Counted from the stretch's first letter, positions 1 through 13,167 are shown. The stretch is DNA of 64,000 bases from Prostheceraeus crozeri (GCA_907163375.1 CAJQUW010003469.1:124001-188000), one strand, 5' to 3'. Numbers and translations: made by a program. Notes: generated by a model from the sequence alone, not told the origin.

Positions 1-475
1 CCGGAACGAGTTCTCTGATTCTTAGATGTATCTTCGATATATTTAGCATCGCATTTTCCTGCACAGGAGACAGCTAGTTATGAGATCTGTTCAGCCTGTT
101 TTTCATGCTGTAGACATTTCTTGATTTGACTGCCTGTCAAAGGTACTAATGCTTCTAAGTCAGAGGGAATAACAACAAAATTCTTCCTGAAAAAGTACAA
201 AGCCGAAATTCAGACATGCTCATGTGTGAATAAGAAACAATGAATATATTTATTCTTTATGACGAAGTACAGATACAAGTTTCTATGTTAATTGGCCGGA
301 TAATCACAATGACAGAAATCAGAATATTTTTCGACCAAGATATCTATTAAAAGCGAATGAATTTGCCTTGGCTTGAACACGGAATACAAGACTGAAGACC
401 GTAAAATTGGACATTTATATCAGGGCATTTTGCTTTAATCTCAACCAGTTGAACATTTCGCCTGTCCGTCCAGTT
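1..475. other. No gene recognised
   Basis: AT-rich sequence with no supported coding region, RNA gene or repeat. It ends where the foldback repeat begins. Confidence 0.5.
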
Positions 476-1065
476 ATAGTCCGGGAGCTAGCGTGAAGTT
501 GTGCAGGGAACGAGGTAGTACATAAAACTTTCACATAGCATAGTACACCTCTAACCTACTGCAAAACTTCGCGTCTGCCGGATCAGATCATTTGCTTTTC
601 AGAAATAGAGAGGATAACACAATCCTATGTATTTCCAGTGGTAAAATTGTGACATTTAAGGTGTTGACTCCATTTTTTCGAATTTTTGCTCATAAAAGTT
701 ACACAAATTGGTATTTTGTTGAACTGGTTATTATAGAAAAATCATCTACAGATCATGATCTTTCAAATGAGCTATCATTCAGTGACAGAGGATGAAGTAA
801 AGTGTACAAACAGACACTTTTCGTTGGTTTAACTGCAAATTTTAACATAGAAATTTCAGGAAAATTGTTGATATACTCTAACGAAAAGTGTCTGTTTGTA
901 AACTGGAAATACATAGGATTGTGTTATCCTCTCTATTTCTGAAAAGCAAATGATCTGATCCGGCAGACGCGAAGTTTTGCAGTAGGTTAGAGGTGTACTA
1001 TGCTATGTGAAAGTTTTATGTACTACCTCGTTCCCTGCACAACTTCACGCTAGCTCCCGGACTAT
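476..1065. repeat. Foldback inverted repeat (MITE-like), left arm split
   Basis: The arms 476-639 and 902-1065 are reverse complements over 164 bp with no mismatch that I can see. A further 21-bp pair, 805-825 against 880-900, continues the same palindrome. The right arm is therefore continuous (880-1065), while the left arm is split by about 165 bp (640-804) that has no partner on the right. This is seen directly. It looks like a foldback or MITE-type element, or a local inverted duplication, whose left arm took a later insertion. No family is recognised and the small open frames across it look fortuitous. Confidence 0.8.
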
Positions 1066-3053
1066 TATTTAGATTTCTATGCAAACTGGTTCAATTAATG
1101 CAACGGAAAGATGGATCGATAGAATGTCTATCCCGAACATGTTGGTAAACTAATGACGAATTGTTCTTTATGTGCTCTCTTATCCTAATCCTCATTGTGC
1201 GTTTTGATTCGCCAATTTAAAAGGAGTTACAGTACATATATCTAAGATTCAGTCTTACATATTCATAAAATTCATTGAGTTACACGATAAACTCGTTATA
1301 CAAGAATAAAATCCATCAGAAGAAGTTCTGACGTGAGACCGAAAAATGAAGACGAAATGATCTTAACTTAAGTAAACGCGCACTGATGAGATGATGCACT
1401 TTCCGCCATGGACAGAAGAAACTACATATTCTTTGTACATACATTTGTAATAAACCAAGTAGCATGCACTCTTGAGCACTCTGAGATTATGGACTAAGTG
1501 TCACTCGTTGAAGTAGCGATGAAATAACGACAGGGCCTACCTACTCCATGGTTTTACTTACTCCTGGGTCAACGATTTACGGGAAAATTCTTCTTGCCAG
1601 ATTCTCCGGGTGATCGTACCGGTAGCAAAATTGATCTGTAGGTGTTTTTATCTAAAAGAAACAATACAAAATGAAAGTCATGGCCCTTGCGCTTCCTACT
1701 CCCTTACGCGGTGTGTGAGACACCGCAGGGTTGCGATCTGGACTTAACCTAAAATGATTTGCAATCCAATGTGTTGCGCTCTCATATCATTAAGGCAGTT
1801 TATACATTTCTTGAAGACATTCATAGAAGACCGACATGAATTGATTAACAGGGCCACAGTTTCTGCAAACGTAGGATTAAATTCTAATGCTGCAAATACA
1901 TTAAGCTGGTAATTGTAAAGACCGGGAATTATGGATTCTTAATCAAAACGAAACACATAACCAGATGAAGCGCAAGCGTTGACTGTCCGTAGGGTTGCTT
2001 GTTTATATTGGCCACATGTTTATCGCGATCGGCTGTAGCACTCTAGAAATTTTGCATATGCCATGTTCACCAACGGTCAGAATCAATTCAATGCACCTTC
2101 TGAATCATGACATTTGAGACGACAACCATGAATAGGGCCATATCGAGCCTGTGATACACAACAAAGAAGATGCTGCTGATTGACGCATAGAAACTAGTAG
2201 GATAGCTAAACTTAGTCGGAATTGACTGTGCACCTCCACTGTTACCACCAAAGGAGCAACTGTTTCTTTCAACAAAAAATGCTCTCCTGAATCTGGGCGG
2301 GATTTGGTTTGGACATGGTGCGGATTTGATTAAAATCTCGAACAGGTATGCTCGCTCTTGCTCCGATACTGCATTCAATAGTCATGGCGCAGAAACATTC
2401 AAGCTGGTTGGAACCCTTCCTCTAGCGTTGAATTTCATGTGGCATCCATTGAAAGTAGTTGGCCTTAACGAGACAATGTTTATTTTATCATTGACCCGAC
2501 ACTTCACCATCGCCATCAAGGCATGGTAGGAACTACCCATCACTTTGGAACTAGTGAGAACCCAGAGAGCAGATAAATTTCTCCGGAAAATCGTCTTATC
2601 ACCTCCAATCTTCTCCTGTCATCTCATCCTGCATACTGCTTTTCAGACAAGTCTCGTTATTTCTGGATCTGAGAAAAAGGACCGTAGTTGTGAGGATGAT
2701 AGAGACAACAATTTCGAAGCGGCAGAACTTGCCCTCCGATATGAAGTTGTGCAGATATTGAAAGAAGGCCCTAAGGAAAAGTGACTAGCCTATGCCGGAT
2801 ATGCGCCTAACTAATTCGAACTAATGTTTATTATAGTACAGCTCTCTATGTACGCGACTGGCTGGAACAGTAGCAAGGGATATTGATAACAGTGCATAAT
2901 GGGCACAATCTTAGCTCCCATAGATACTAAAGAAAGGAGACAAGGCAAAATTGCAGCAACTATCAAACTATCGTATTGGCTTCTCATGTAAGTAAGGTGC
3001 TATAAAGTATTGTCCTCCAGAGAGTTCGAGAAGGATACGTTCTCTCTGTCACC
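1066..3053. other. Gene-free stretch
   Basis: Only short open frames on both strands (for example 2,088-2,784) without recognisable domains, splice context or codon bias. A short hairpin lies near 1,709-1,727. Nothing else is supported. Confidence 0.45.
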
Positions 3054-3709
3054 ATGTTCAGCAGTGTTTGGAATTCCCGGGACAATTCCAGATCCCGGGA
3101 ATTCGGGACAAAGCTTCTTCGAATCTCGGGATCCCGGGAGAAACCGAAATTCCCAATAAGTCCCATGTTGTTGGCAATTTTGATAGCTCGACTATTTTCT
3201 AGGTGCATTGGAAGCGTTTGTATTTACCAATTTATTTTACTGGTGACTATTTTCGAGTTGTATTGGAAGGTAATAGCATTTAGAGACACTTTAATTACGG
3301 TACCGTACATTTGAGATGCAATTAATCAAGCAAGCTTTTTTAATCACGATTAATGCCTGGGAAAGCTGTATTGTCAAAATTGCTAACTGCTACAGTTGCT
3401 TACTGATAGAATTATTTCTAATTTTGGTACAAATTCTGCGGTAATTCTTGTACGGTACCGGTACAAAGTTACGAAAGTAGTTAGTAGGCCTATTGACTTA
3501 TGAACCAGTTGTGTTTGATATACATGTAATTAATTATATTAGACCTAGGCCTACATGTACCTCATACTACATGTATCCGGTGGACAATTTCTCCTAAATA
3601 TATTTAAGGCTCTCATTTCTAATCCTTTCAGAGTTCTTACCAAAATGAAATGATAAATCTCTTATTCCCCATTAAGACACCAGCGTCTGTTTTTGGTCTG
3701 CACTGTCAA

Positions 3710-3775
3710 TGTCATGATGGTAGAGCATTCGCCTAGATAGCGACTGTCTGGGGTTCGAGTCCCTCTCCTGACATC
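3710..3775 (+). other. tRNA-like segment, possible SINE head
   Basis: An A-box-like TGGTAGAGCATTCG and a B-box-like GGGTTCGAGTCC are spaced as in a tRNA. The outer segments (ATGTCAT and CTGACAT) can pair with a mismatch. The T-arm pairing is imperfect and no clean anticodon stem forms, so it reads as a tRNA-derived SINE head or tRNA relic lying inside the hAT element. Where a SINE body would end is not clear. Confidence 0.3.
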
Positions 3776-4070
3776 AGTTTTTCGAGGTTAACTGTCTCAT
3801 ACATGAACTGTACAAATGAATTTCGGAGCAATGAAAACAACAAATCACTGGGTAGATCATGAGAATTGTGCTTATAAGAGAATCAGAACAAAAAAAATCG
3901 AAAAGAAAAAACACACAAAACAGTCCAGTTTAAAGCTTCATTGGTTGGAGATTACAAACAATGTACGAACTTACTAATTCAATTACACAATATCTCTCCT
4001 ACTCTCCTGTCTAATGTTGCAAAGTAGACCTTGCGTTTAGTAAAATAGTCTTTCAAAAAACACAATGCGT

Positions 4071-5271
4071 TTATGGAGTTGTCTGACAGTCCATACGAAC
4101 ACGCGTGACGAAGTTGCTTGCAATTGAAAACGCTCTTTCACTGTCAATCGAAGTTGTTCTAATCGTCATCAGATAGCTATAGAGACTTTCCAAGTTTGGC
4201 GTTCGTTTCCCCGTCGCTTCGTAGACTGTGAACTCTTGATTGAGGGATTTGAAGCCTTGAAATTGGTTGGAATCTTGGGGAGCTGCCTTCATGGAAATTG
4301 AAATAGCTGCCTCTAACGCACTGGATAACGAGCCTTCAGCTACCACACAGTCTTCTCGGACAGTGGTGCCATGGTCTTCTTCTTGTTCATCATCAACATC
4401 CTCACTTATTGAGAGCCGTGTTAACAACGACTTTCCCAATCTCACCATGGCCTTTTTAGACGACATTTCAAAGAATGTGTCATTCTCCTGTTCATCAGAT
4501 CTGTGTAGAAATTTGATCAGAGACGTGATGTCCTGCTGTCTTCTTTCACTCAAGCGATGTCGCAGTGCCGTGTAAGCTCCTGACTTATAGGAGATGTTTG
4601 TTTTCCCAATACGTCGAATAAGAATCGAAGAATTCCATCACTTTTGAGTAGATTAGTATCACGTCTACTCAAGCCATCCACGCACATACGGATTGGTGCG
4701 AGAGCATCAAGCAACTCCTGCAACTTGACATGGTCTTCCTCCATATGAAACTTGCTCGACATTTTCAGATCAATCAATGCTTTTGTGACACAGTCCCGAA
4801 GAAGTAAATATCTGGCCAGCATCTTCTCAAGGGAATTCCATCTGGTTGGACAGTCATGAAGTAATTCCAATTCCTTCCCTTCCTGAACAAGGACGTACTT
4901 TTGCAGAGTGTTAATTTGCACCGGTGACTTTCTGAATATCTTGACCGTTTCTCGAAGCTTCTTAAGGAGAGCTTTCAAATCATCTCTCTCAACTGGAAGT
5001 GAAGACTGAGAGTCATCATCGTCGGTATCCATCTCATCGTCGTCATCACAATCGCTCATCTCCTCAATGCCATTTTCTGTCGCACTAGATTTGTATAATC
5101 AACAACAGCAAGGTGAATAGCGTGATTGAAGCACAACTGGTGTTCAGCCGGTGATATTCTGCCGAACACTGTTGTCGTTGTCTGTCTGTTGTCGAAGAAA
5201 CAATATGTCATGAGAAGGACAATCCAAAGTCTTCCAGTCTCCCTTCGATGAAGAAGTTCACAGAAGTGCAC
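4071..5271 (-). pseudogene. hAT transposase, decayed
   Basis: Three minus-strand open pieces (5,056-5,271; 4,550-5,059; 4,071-4,553) lie in N-to-C order with short overlaps, so at least two frame changes separate them. The first ends in CFNHAIHLAVVD, the Cys/His landmark typical of hAT transposases. The second has an acidic stretch (residues about 4-16) followed by CPTRWNSLEKMLARYL, the conserved TRWNS region. The third ends with SIDSERAFSIASNFVTRVR, the C-terminal hAT dimerisation motif. No start with a BED finger is found. The gene is the former transposase of the surrounding element and is not expected to be functional. Confidence 0.85.
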
Positions 5272-5659
5272 AGAATACTGTAGTCACACCCAAGACGTCA
5301 CACACGATCACTCAGTTCTCTGCCGAATGACGCGGCGAAATATGACCTCAGACAAGGACTGCTAATATATTTAGACGTCCTTGCCTCAGATGAGACGACA
5401 AATGTACTATGCATAATCAGAATAGCTAGCTTTTGTGCTATGTACTACGCAGCTTACGGTGCTACTTACTAGCCTTCTACGACTCTATACAGACTATGTA
5501 GCCAATCATTAACTAAAATATGATAAACGCAGATTCGCACAACTACTATGTAAGCTAATAACTTCTTTTTCAAGAAAATTGAATCACGGGATTTCCCGTC
5601 TCTGTTTCCCGGGATTCGGGACAAGAAAAATACGCCGGGATCCAAACACTAATGTACAG

Positions 5660-8040
5660 ATCATGGCTTCAAAGATGTAAACGGGCTATTTTTTAGGCAC
5701 TGAATCCTGGTCCACTTTTGGCTCCGTACAATTAGATCTAAACCGGTCCCGCATAATATAAGAACCTCGGACTGGGTGATTGTTTTATACACTTGAGCAT
5801 CCTTATGGAGGATGTCATAAGGTTAGCTAGATGTAATCGCTTTATTAATCAATGAAAATGATAAAACATTAAATGATGTGCATGAAATCATTAAGTTATT
5901 TCAACTGCTTTGTGTTTCATGTCAATGTTCAGGGAAGCTAGAATATTGAAAATCGGATAACATCTGTAACCCAGCTGAAGAAATAGAATCGCCCACGAAA
6001 CTAGCGTGAAAATTCACATACGACTGTCGATAACCCTGGTTGTGGTTAGCGAATGCTGGGAAATTTCTTTTTCAAGATGGAGGAGAGACGAAGTCAGTGG
6101 ATTAGACGCTAGAAGACGGGACATCAATTCACACGGCACATATAGTTTCTTAATGTGTAAATCCCATTTACTGTCCGACTTCTTATGTCAATTTTTGTGC
6201 CATAGCTCAATAACAATGCTGATTAGCATATTATGCAAGCATTGATGCAGAGGATTCCAGCGATCACCTGATTCATTTGAGTAAGAAAAGAATTCCATGC
6301 ATGACACGTGACATCAGTCACTGCCCAGGTACTGAATAATTCTGGGATGGTCGGCTGTTTGCCGAAAATTTCAGGACCGGACTCGTCTACAATTCTGACT
6401 GTGGTGCGTGAGATTGCATTGCCGGAAGCTTTGAACCAATCAGACGGCTTGCGAAGTGTGAAAATTGACAGCTTCTCAGCGACGAACTTCCGCTACGTCG
6501 TTTTGCTGTCCCATTAAGCTGCGCAGAAGTACTGAAGGAGGGCTGAAAGTGTTGCAGACGCCAAACTGCTCGGGGCCTTCAGTGCTTTGAGTCCTTCCTG
6601 AACAGCTATCAGATAACATATGGCAGTGAAATTTGATGCATGACACCTAAGTTTGATAATCTCATGCAGTTAATACACCTGCTATAAAGCAAAAATCATA
6701 AATTGACTGATATCATCTCTTTAGATGACTGGAACCATATGCGATGATCTCTATGTTGATCACTTAAACGGCCCTCGTCGAAATGATCCTCAAGCTGGAT
6801 GTAATCTTAGCAAAGTCTATATAATCAACTCATTCAGATAAACGAATTTTCTCGAATGCATCCTGCTGACTAAATGATTTTTTTACATTTTAAGTGCAGG
6901 TTCTATTTGAGGTTGGTTTGTCTGAATAAGGTTTTGAGTTTGTGACTTACCTCCCGATATTTTATAAGTCATTAATGTTTGTTCAGAGCTAAAATAGACA
7001 AGGCCACTATTGATTACGCATAGCACAAAATATGCATACGCAAAGTTTAACATCATATACAAAATGCATGTGACATGCATATTTACAAATTAACTGAGTG
7101 ATTACGACATTATCAGAATTTTACTGATTAAATACACGGATTTTGTACATTGTTGATAAGTCGGAATACGAAAGAGAAGAAATCGAAGAGAAAAATATAA
7201 ACTAATGTTAATGTTTGACCTAGGAGCCCTTTCCTCCGAAATAAGATAAAGTAAAACCAATAGAAGAAAGGGCTCCTAGACCAAGCGTTAAAATTTGAAC
7301 TGTAGCTCCGCAATTGCCAGCAAATATTTACAAAATGAGGTTAAAAATAGAAACAGTGACGGGGAACTCAAGATGATTATGAATATTGGGAGATATGAGG
7401 AAATAAAAGTACCAGGGGGATTAGTTGTGCTGGCATGATGAGTTGATATTTTAAAATACTTTTAAGTCGTTTCTTGAGTAAATTTAAGCGGTTGAAGCTC
7501 CTTTTTCGGGAAGACTAGAGCGCCCGCACTAGTGCGTTGTACGTTTGCTTTTTTGCAACAATAGCACAAATTTGTATAATGGAAAGTCTTCAAAGTACAA
7601 TTCACTTACGCGGATTGAGGCATTGTAGAGTTGATAGAAAAGCACTATCTTCCGTCGACGAATTTTTCTTGCGTTCATGATGCATGACTAATTATGTGAG
7701 GAGTGAACAAGGTGCGTTATTGACACTTATGAGAAAAACTTCCCTTGATAAATACTTTTCGAAGTGGGCGTTCAATGCGACTCGAGTTCTTCAGCCGAGT
7801 TGATTTCTGATCTCAACATGTATTTTTCCAATAGTCCCATGTGCACATTCACTAAAAACCAGTTTGGTCTTTTCGAGGCGAACTGACGTGCCCTTGTTGG
7901 ACGAACTAACTTGTCAACGACTGATAACTAATTTCGTGCTTAAATTTTCAAATTTAATTATACTCATCAGTTAAGAAAGATTTAAAAATTGATTACCTCT
8001 TTCATGCAACCACTAAAAAATTTATATATGCACGAGTATG
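5660..8040. other. Gene-free stretch
   Basis: Short unrelated open frames only (6,006-6,245; 6,308-6,517; 6,883-7,313). No domain or splice architecture is recognised. A hairpin at 7,207-7,290 is listed separately. Confidence 0.45.
7207..7290. repeat. Imperfect 29-bp-stem hairpin
   Basis: The arms 7,207-7,235 and 7,262-7,290 pair over 29 bp with about five mismatches around a loop of about 26 nt. All differences between the arms are transitions, so some could be G-U pairs in RNA. It is compatible with a pre-miRNA-like hairpin or a very small MITE, and the sequence alone does not decide. Confidence 0.5.
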
Positions 8041-8225
8041 CAGGGCCGTCCATATTTTGGGAGCGGCCCATATCAAACACAAAAGGCGCCCCCCAACATA
8101 ATAAGCGAAAATGCATTGCCTCCTAGTACGCATAATGTTTGTTGTCCGTAAATAATCAGGTATAAGGTGACTCATACAAAATCGAACCACTCATTATTGA
8201 CATCTCGCATTGACAGGTGCTCGCA

Positions 8226-11200
8226 TTCCAAAATGTAATTGCTTCAACTAAACATATTTGAATATTGAAGCCTGAGTACAACTAAATAGAAATACGGCTA
8301 AAGACAACTTAATAGAATTTTATGAATCAGATGATGACAAGGCAGTGTTTTGTGATCGTCGGAAAGTTCAGGAAGTGAATTTTCCTGTCGATATGAAATC
8401 ATTTAGATTCCGCAAGTAGTTCACTGGCTGCAGGCCATTGAGGAAAGTAGATGGTTTTCATCTTAAGAACCAACGCTCACAGAAATAAAAAAAATGAAAA
8501 ACTGAGGTCGATTGAGTTAAATATTGTTCACGTCAAAATTTGATGTCAAAACTCAAATAGGATTGTCTCAAATTTTACGATGAAAGCAGTTTAAAGAAGT
8601 GTCCCGATAATTATCGAGCGGTGTAGTTGGAATAATATATCTGGTCAATATTAAAGAATTGCCGTGGAAATTCGATGAAATAGCCCGGGAATTTGAAGCT
8701 TGAAATCTGGCCGCCACCCTGTATTCAGAATCCGAAAATCTTAACTTTCTGAATCATATACTCAATTCGGTAGGATTGCTGAGAATTTTGGTGATTTTGA
8801 TAAGTCGGCGGGATGAATTTGTTTGGCTCGAATAGAAACACTGGTAGTTACACTCAATGTCAATGGTTTCATAATAAAACTCGTTAAAGCATCGTGATTG
8901 ATATATTTAAGTAATCTGCTTCAATTCGTGTGTGGGTTGTATTTGAGGGTGCATTATATGATGATCTGTTTCAATTCATGTGCGGGTTGTATTCGAGGAC
9001 GGATTCTATTCGAGAAAATACGGCATGATATATATTTGATTATTAACAATGTTTGATTGCCAATAACTATTATTCATCATTTGGCTTTTATTGCGTTCTC
9101 TTTATCTATCTTGCAGATATTCCGTGAAATTGTTTTGTCGCTATGGATGTATCGTGGTGTTCAGTAGTTGGTGCCACTATACTTTTCTTAATTATTCGAT
9201 TTTTTTACCCCCTTTTGCAAATACTCTATCGCTTCTTGATAGCTTCCCGGCAACTTGTAGAGATCAAGCGGTTTCAGAGGAGTTCGGATGATTGGGCTGT
9301 CATAACTGGTGGGACTGATGGCATTGGAAAAGCATATGCTGAAGAATTTGCAAAACTCGGCTTTAAGATTTGCATAATAAGTCGGTCATTAGAAAAACTC
9401 GAAGCAGTTTCCAAAGAATTAAGTAGTTCACATGGTGTTCAGACGAAGATCATACAAGCCGATTTCACAAAGGTGAGCTCTTCATTTTATATACCTTAAT
9501 TTTGACTCAGTGTAATTGCTCCGATAAAATCTGTCCTATTCACAAGTCTGATTGCAGGCTCATACTCTTAACACTGAATGGGTATGGTTTAAAGCTGCTT
9601 ATGAATGGGATGTTTTGTGTATTTGAACAGTTATCGCGTATTTCTTCAGGCAAAAATAATGCTTTCTCGGCGCTTTAGATGTATCACTTGACATTTTCTT
9701 TAAATATCATTGTTTGATGCTAAGTGGGCGATGTTAATCTCCTTCAACTAAAAAATCCAGAGAAATACCAATTTCAAATAGGTCATCAGAAAAATGAGAT
9801 GCGCTATTTTGAATTGAGTTGGATTGCTAATGTTATTTGAGCCACAATATTAAAGCTAGCATTAGAGCATTGAAATTATGGAATTTTACCAAGGACTCGA
9901 AATTTTCCTACTCTTCTTGCGTTTTTGGGGTCAAAATCATTGGGTCATGATGATAGAAATAATGTGAAATAAAATAATAGTGGATAGGGGTATGCATTAT
10001 CAGTTGTTACTTGTGGAAAAACTTGAGAAGTGTCTGTCGGATAGTGTCGCTAAAGGACACCTGCGCACAATAAATTGAAAGCATGTTTTCATCTGAAAAT
10101 TGATTCATTAAAGATGAATTTTTGTTTCATCGTTGATGCATTTTCACATAATGTCTCGCTCACAATTTTTTAAGACCAGAGCTTGTGATTTCATTGTGAT
10201 ATTACTCATCGTTTTATACGAACATTTAAATGCACCCACAATCCTTTATTTGCATTGCATGTGGCATGTTGTGATGCGTTATATCTATGAATCTAACTGT
10301 ATTTTTGTGGTCAGTGAAAAGAAATGAGCAAGAAGAATTATTGAAAGCCACTCGAAATCTTCCTACTTTTTGACAGCCTATTGATCAGCTTCGAACCCTG
10401 ATGTTACTTTCCTTTTCTTCTAATGCTAGCTTTGATATGATATGATGTCAACATTCATTTAATTTTTTCAAAAAAAACCGTTGTGACAAGCTTTTAAGTA
10501 TGAATTAAGCCTTTGAGGTATTGGCTTCCTAGCACTCTGGATTATCAGCTCTTACAGAGTTCCTTAAAGCCAGAGTGAGTGGATGCTCCTCATGTCATCA
10601 GACTTGTCACTTAGCGTTTGATCACAAGGACGTGTCCTTCCATTCTAATACTTGCGATGATGCCAACACTGAAATGTTTTGGTATTGTGAACATCCTCCA
10701 CTGGTAATCAATCTTAGGTTGCTACTAAAGCGAGAGACTATGATATAGGTCAAAGATTTTGCAACGGTCAGCGCTATCCAACAGCGATGGAACGGCTCTA
10801 CATTCAGAGGTATCATGTTGAAATCTGGTTTGAATGAATGATTGAGAGTTGTCTCCTATGGTAAGAAATGAGGGAATTGGTGTATCGATTTTGTGCAGTA
10901 CAATGGGTGGGCATCTGCAAACTACAGACTACACCGCATTTTTTGTTGAGATACTACAATGTTCTTGATTATAACTTGGTGATATTGACTCATCATATCT
11001 GTATTATTTCTTTGCAGACGGACATTTACGACAGACTGAGTGCAGAATTTGAGTTGATGAAGATTGCTATTCTTGTAAACAACGTAGGCATGACTCAATC
11101 ATATCCTTGTGCACTTTGGGAATATCCTGCAGATGGTAACTTCTACATCGATTTTGCTCACTGCAATATGACATCTGCAGTCATGACCACTCGCTGTGCA

Positions 11201-12740
11201 CTTAAAGAGGGAGGTATGTTGAACAGCGATCATGGACTCATCATCAATATAGCATCTGCATCTGGAGTTTATCCGTTGCCTCTAGGTAGCATGTATGCAT
11301 CTACAAAAGCATTCCTTGATTTCTTTTCTCGTGGTCTGTCGATGGAACTCAAAAAAACACATGTCAAAGTTCATACTGTTTTACCATTTTATGTACTTAC
11401 TAAGTTTATAGGAAAGTTTCGTCCTCTCGGGATCTTTGCGCCATCTGCCACTAACTATGTTAGATCTGCATTGAGAATGGTTGGTGTAGAGGATCGCACG
11501 CATGGCACATTGTCACATGCTATTCAGGGTCTTCTAATGAGTCAACCTCCAGAGACTGTGCGCAAACGAATCGCTTACTTACTAAATTCCTTTCGCGCCA
11601 AAATCGCGCGTGGTGCAAGTATAAGATAAAATCAGTGAAAATGCAATTTATAAGATGAATGTTTCATAATTCTCCCGATTTTTCTGAAATCCTTTTTGTC
11701 TTCAGTCTAAATGAATATTTAATTTTTCACTCCGCGACATTTTGTAAATAAACTTATTGAAATATTCTGTTTGATTGCAAAAATAATAGAAATGAATTTT
11801 TTTGAGAAACGCATGTTGTTTTGATTATTCATTTGTGGCATGTAAAATACGAATGAAAACTTAGGAATCAACCATAGACTAACTTGGTAAGCACGTATTT
11901 ACCAAGAATAATGAATCATTACAATCACTACCAGTCAACTGGGACCTTGGTAGGTGCTGACATCCTCAGACTTCAATGGATCGTTGTGACATTGATAGTT
12001 ATTTTATTTACTTTTTTAATAGTTATAGTTTGTCACTCATCATGATTGCAGTAGTATCCTTGACGAAACTTATACGAATCATTGAAGGCTCGGCCAAAGG
12101 TTGCCTGCCCACGCCTCGTGCCAATGTGCCACATACCTTGCAAGTGGTCTTCACAAGGCTCTCGTGACAACTACTGTTATGTTGTGATAAAACTTCAGTG
12201 CCAATACATGATGACTGGCTATTACACTAGATTAGAAGTCTGCAGTCGTCTGAATTCACCCACTGCACGACACGAAACTTTCATCCGACATCGCACAGGA
12301 AAGAAACACGATAGTCGTTTATAATATGAGCTTGTTTATCTTCATAGTTATTCATCAAAACCAGCTAGTTCAATGCAAAACAAAGTTATGACTAAATAAT
12401 TCGATTTGAATTTCGAGATGAGTGATAACTGGCAAAAGGGTGATCTGTGATCGATCAAATTAAAAGTTTTAATTTAAAACTTTATTTCGAGGTGCTCTGC
12501 ACTCAGAACATCGTTTCTTTTTTATGACCGCGGGGTGGCAAAATATGGCGCCCAATTCATGGCTCGGCCATGTATTGGTTGACTGTCTTGCATCTCCACC
12601 TGATCTTACTTGGCAATGTTGCATATTCATTCTTCATCATCGAGAGATAAAATGGATCAAGAAGTGACAGTTGAGCAGATACAACTGAACACGTCATTGA
12701 AAAAAGTCCGGAAATTCATCAAATTAGGGACATCTAAGGA
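8226..12740 (+). repeat. Duplicated block, copy 1
   Basis: The sequence from 8,226 matches that from 35,241 (offset 27,015), through the promoter region, both coding exons, the 3' UTR and downstream DNA to about 12,740. Upstream flank and exons are nearly identical to copy 2, while the sequence after the stop codon is clearly more diverged. This copy has about 280 bp of extra intron (about 9,558-9,836) and lacks an insertion of about 660 bp found in copy 2. Confidence 0.9.
9143..11629 (+). CDS. HSD17B12-like: HSD17B12-like very-long-chain 3-oxoacyl-CoA reductase, copy 1 (two coding exons)
   Basis: Coding exons 9,143-9,472 and 11,018-11,629 give about 313 aa, the usual length of HSD17B12/let-767 enzymes, which reduce 3-ketoacyl-CoA during fatty-acid elongation at the ER membrane. 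The donor AAG|GTGAGC and acceptor TTTGCAG|ACG join in phase 0. Residues 1-32 form a hydrophobic N-terminal anchor. The nucleotide-binding motif TGGTDGIG is at 55-62, NNVG at 131-134, and the catalytic set is N160, S190 (IASASG), Y203 and K207 (YASTK). A pyrimidine-rich stretch ending in CAG at 9,116 suggests a noncoding 5' exon upstream. AATAAA lies about 120 bp after the stop. Alternatives are HSD17B3 or HSDL1 relatives; the complete catalytic set argues against inactive HSDL1. It is unusual for this family in having only one coding intron. Confidence 0.85.
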
Positions 12741-13167
12741 ACGCTCAGTTCTCACAGCATGTAGTGCACTGGAGGCCGGTGACTTCGGCAGTCTTGTTGG
12801 TTGACGATGGTTTGTGCGCATCTGAATAAAACTGAAACAAGTTGTGAACAAGTCACTTTATGATTTTTAAATGCATCAATATTCTGATACGCACATGAAG
12901 AGTGACTGCGCTCATGGGTGAAACTCTGATTGATTATGTCCGCAGTTCCCAGCAGGTCCCAAATGCTCGATAAGATGAATGAAGATAAAAGGGATAGGAA
13001 TATTGAACAAAATGAATAGGCTGCCACTTGTTTTAATCCATTTTTGTATAGGGCGATGTCCTACACACTGTCCTTTGTTCATTTTGATCGTCTATTTTAA
13101 TTGTGTTGGATCTTGGTGGGCGGCCCATTTCACGTGAAATGGATGAAATGCCCTTAAGACGGCCCTG

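Larger units (their letters stand above)
3062..5651 (-). mobile_element. hAT-family DNA transposon with TIRs and 8-bp TSD
   Basis: The ends are inverted copies of each other: the left begins CAGTGTTTGGAATTCCCGG and the right, read inward, TAGTGTTTGGATCCCGG. The flanking 8-mers ATGTTCAG (3,054-3,061) and ATGTACAG (5,652-5,659) agree at 7 of 8 bases, which fits the 8-bp target duplication of hAT elements. The interior encodes a decayed transposase on the minus strand at 4,071-5,271. Both subterminal regions are rich in CCCGGGA motifs in both orientations, as is usual for transposase binding sites. About 990 bp on the left and 380 bp on the right are noncoding. The N-terminal BED finger is not visible, so the element is probably inactive. 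Confidence 0.9.
8041..13167. other. CAGGGCCGTC hAT-like ends bracketing gene copy 1
   Basis: CAGGGCCGTC at 8,041-8,050 and its exact complement GACGGCCCTG at 13,158-13,167 face each other across HSD17B12-like copy 1. Many hAT elements end in CAGGGCCG. TATG directly abuts both ends, but no 8-bp target duplication is present and similarity stops after 10 bp. The two may be ends of one element or of two unrelated relics. Confidence 0.3.

Noticed and set aside
3710-3775. Functional tRNA gene
   Set aside because: The T arm and anticodon arm do not pair well; a SINE head or relic is more likely.
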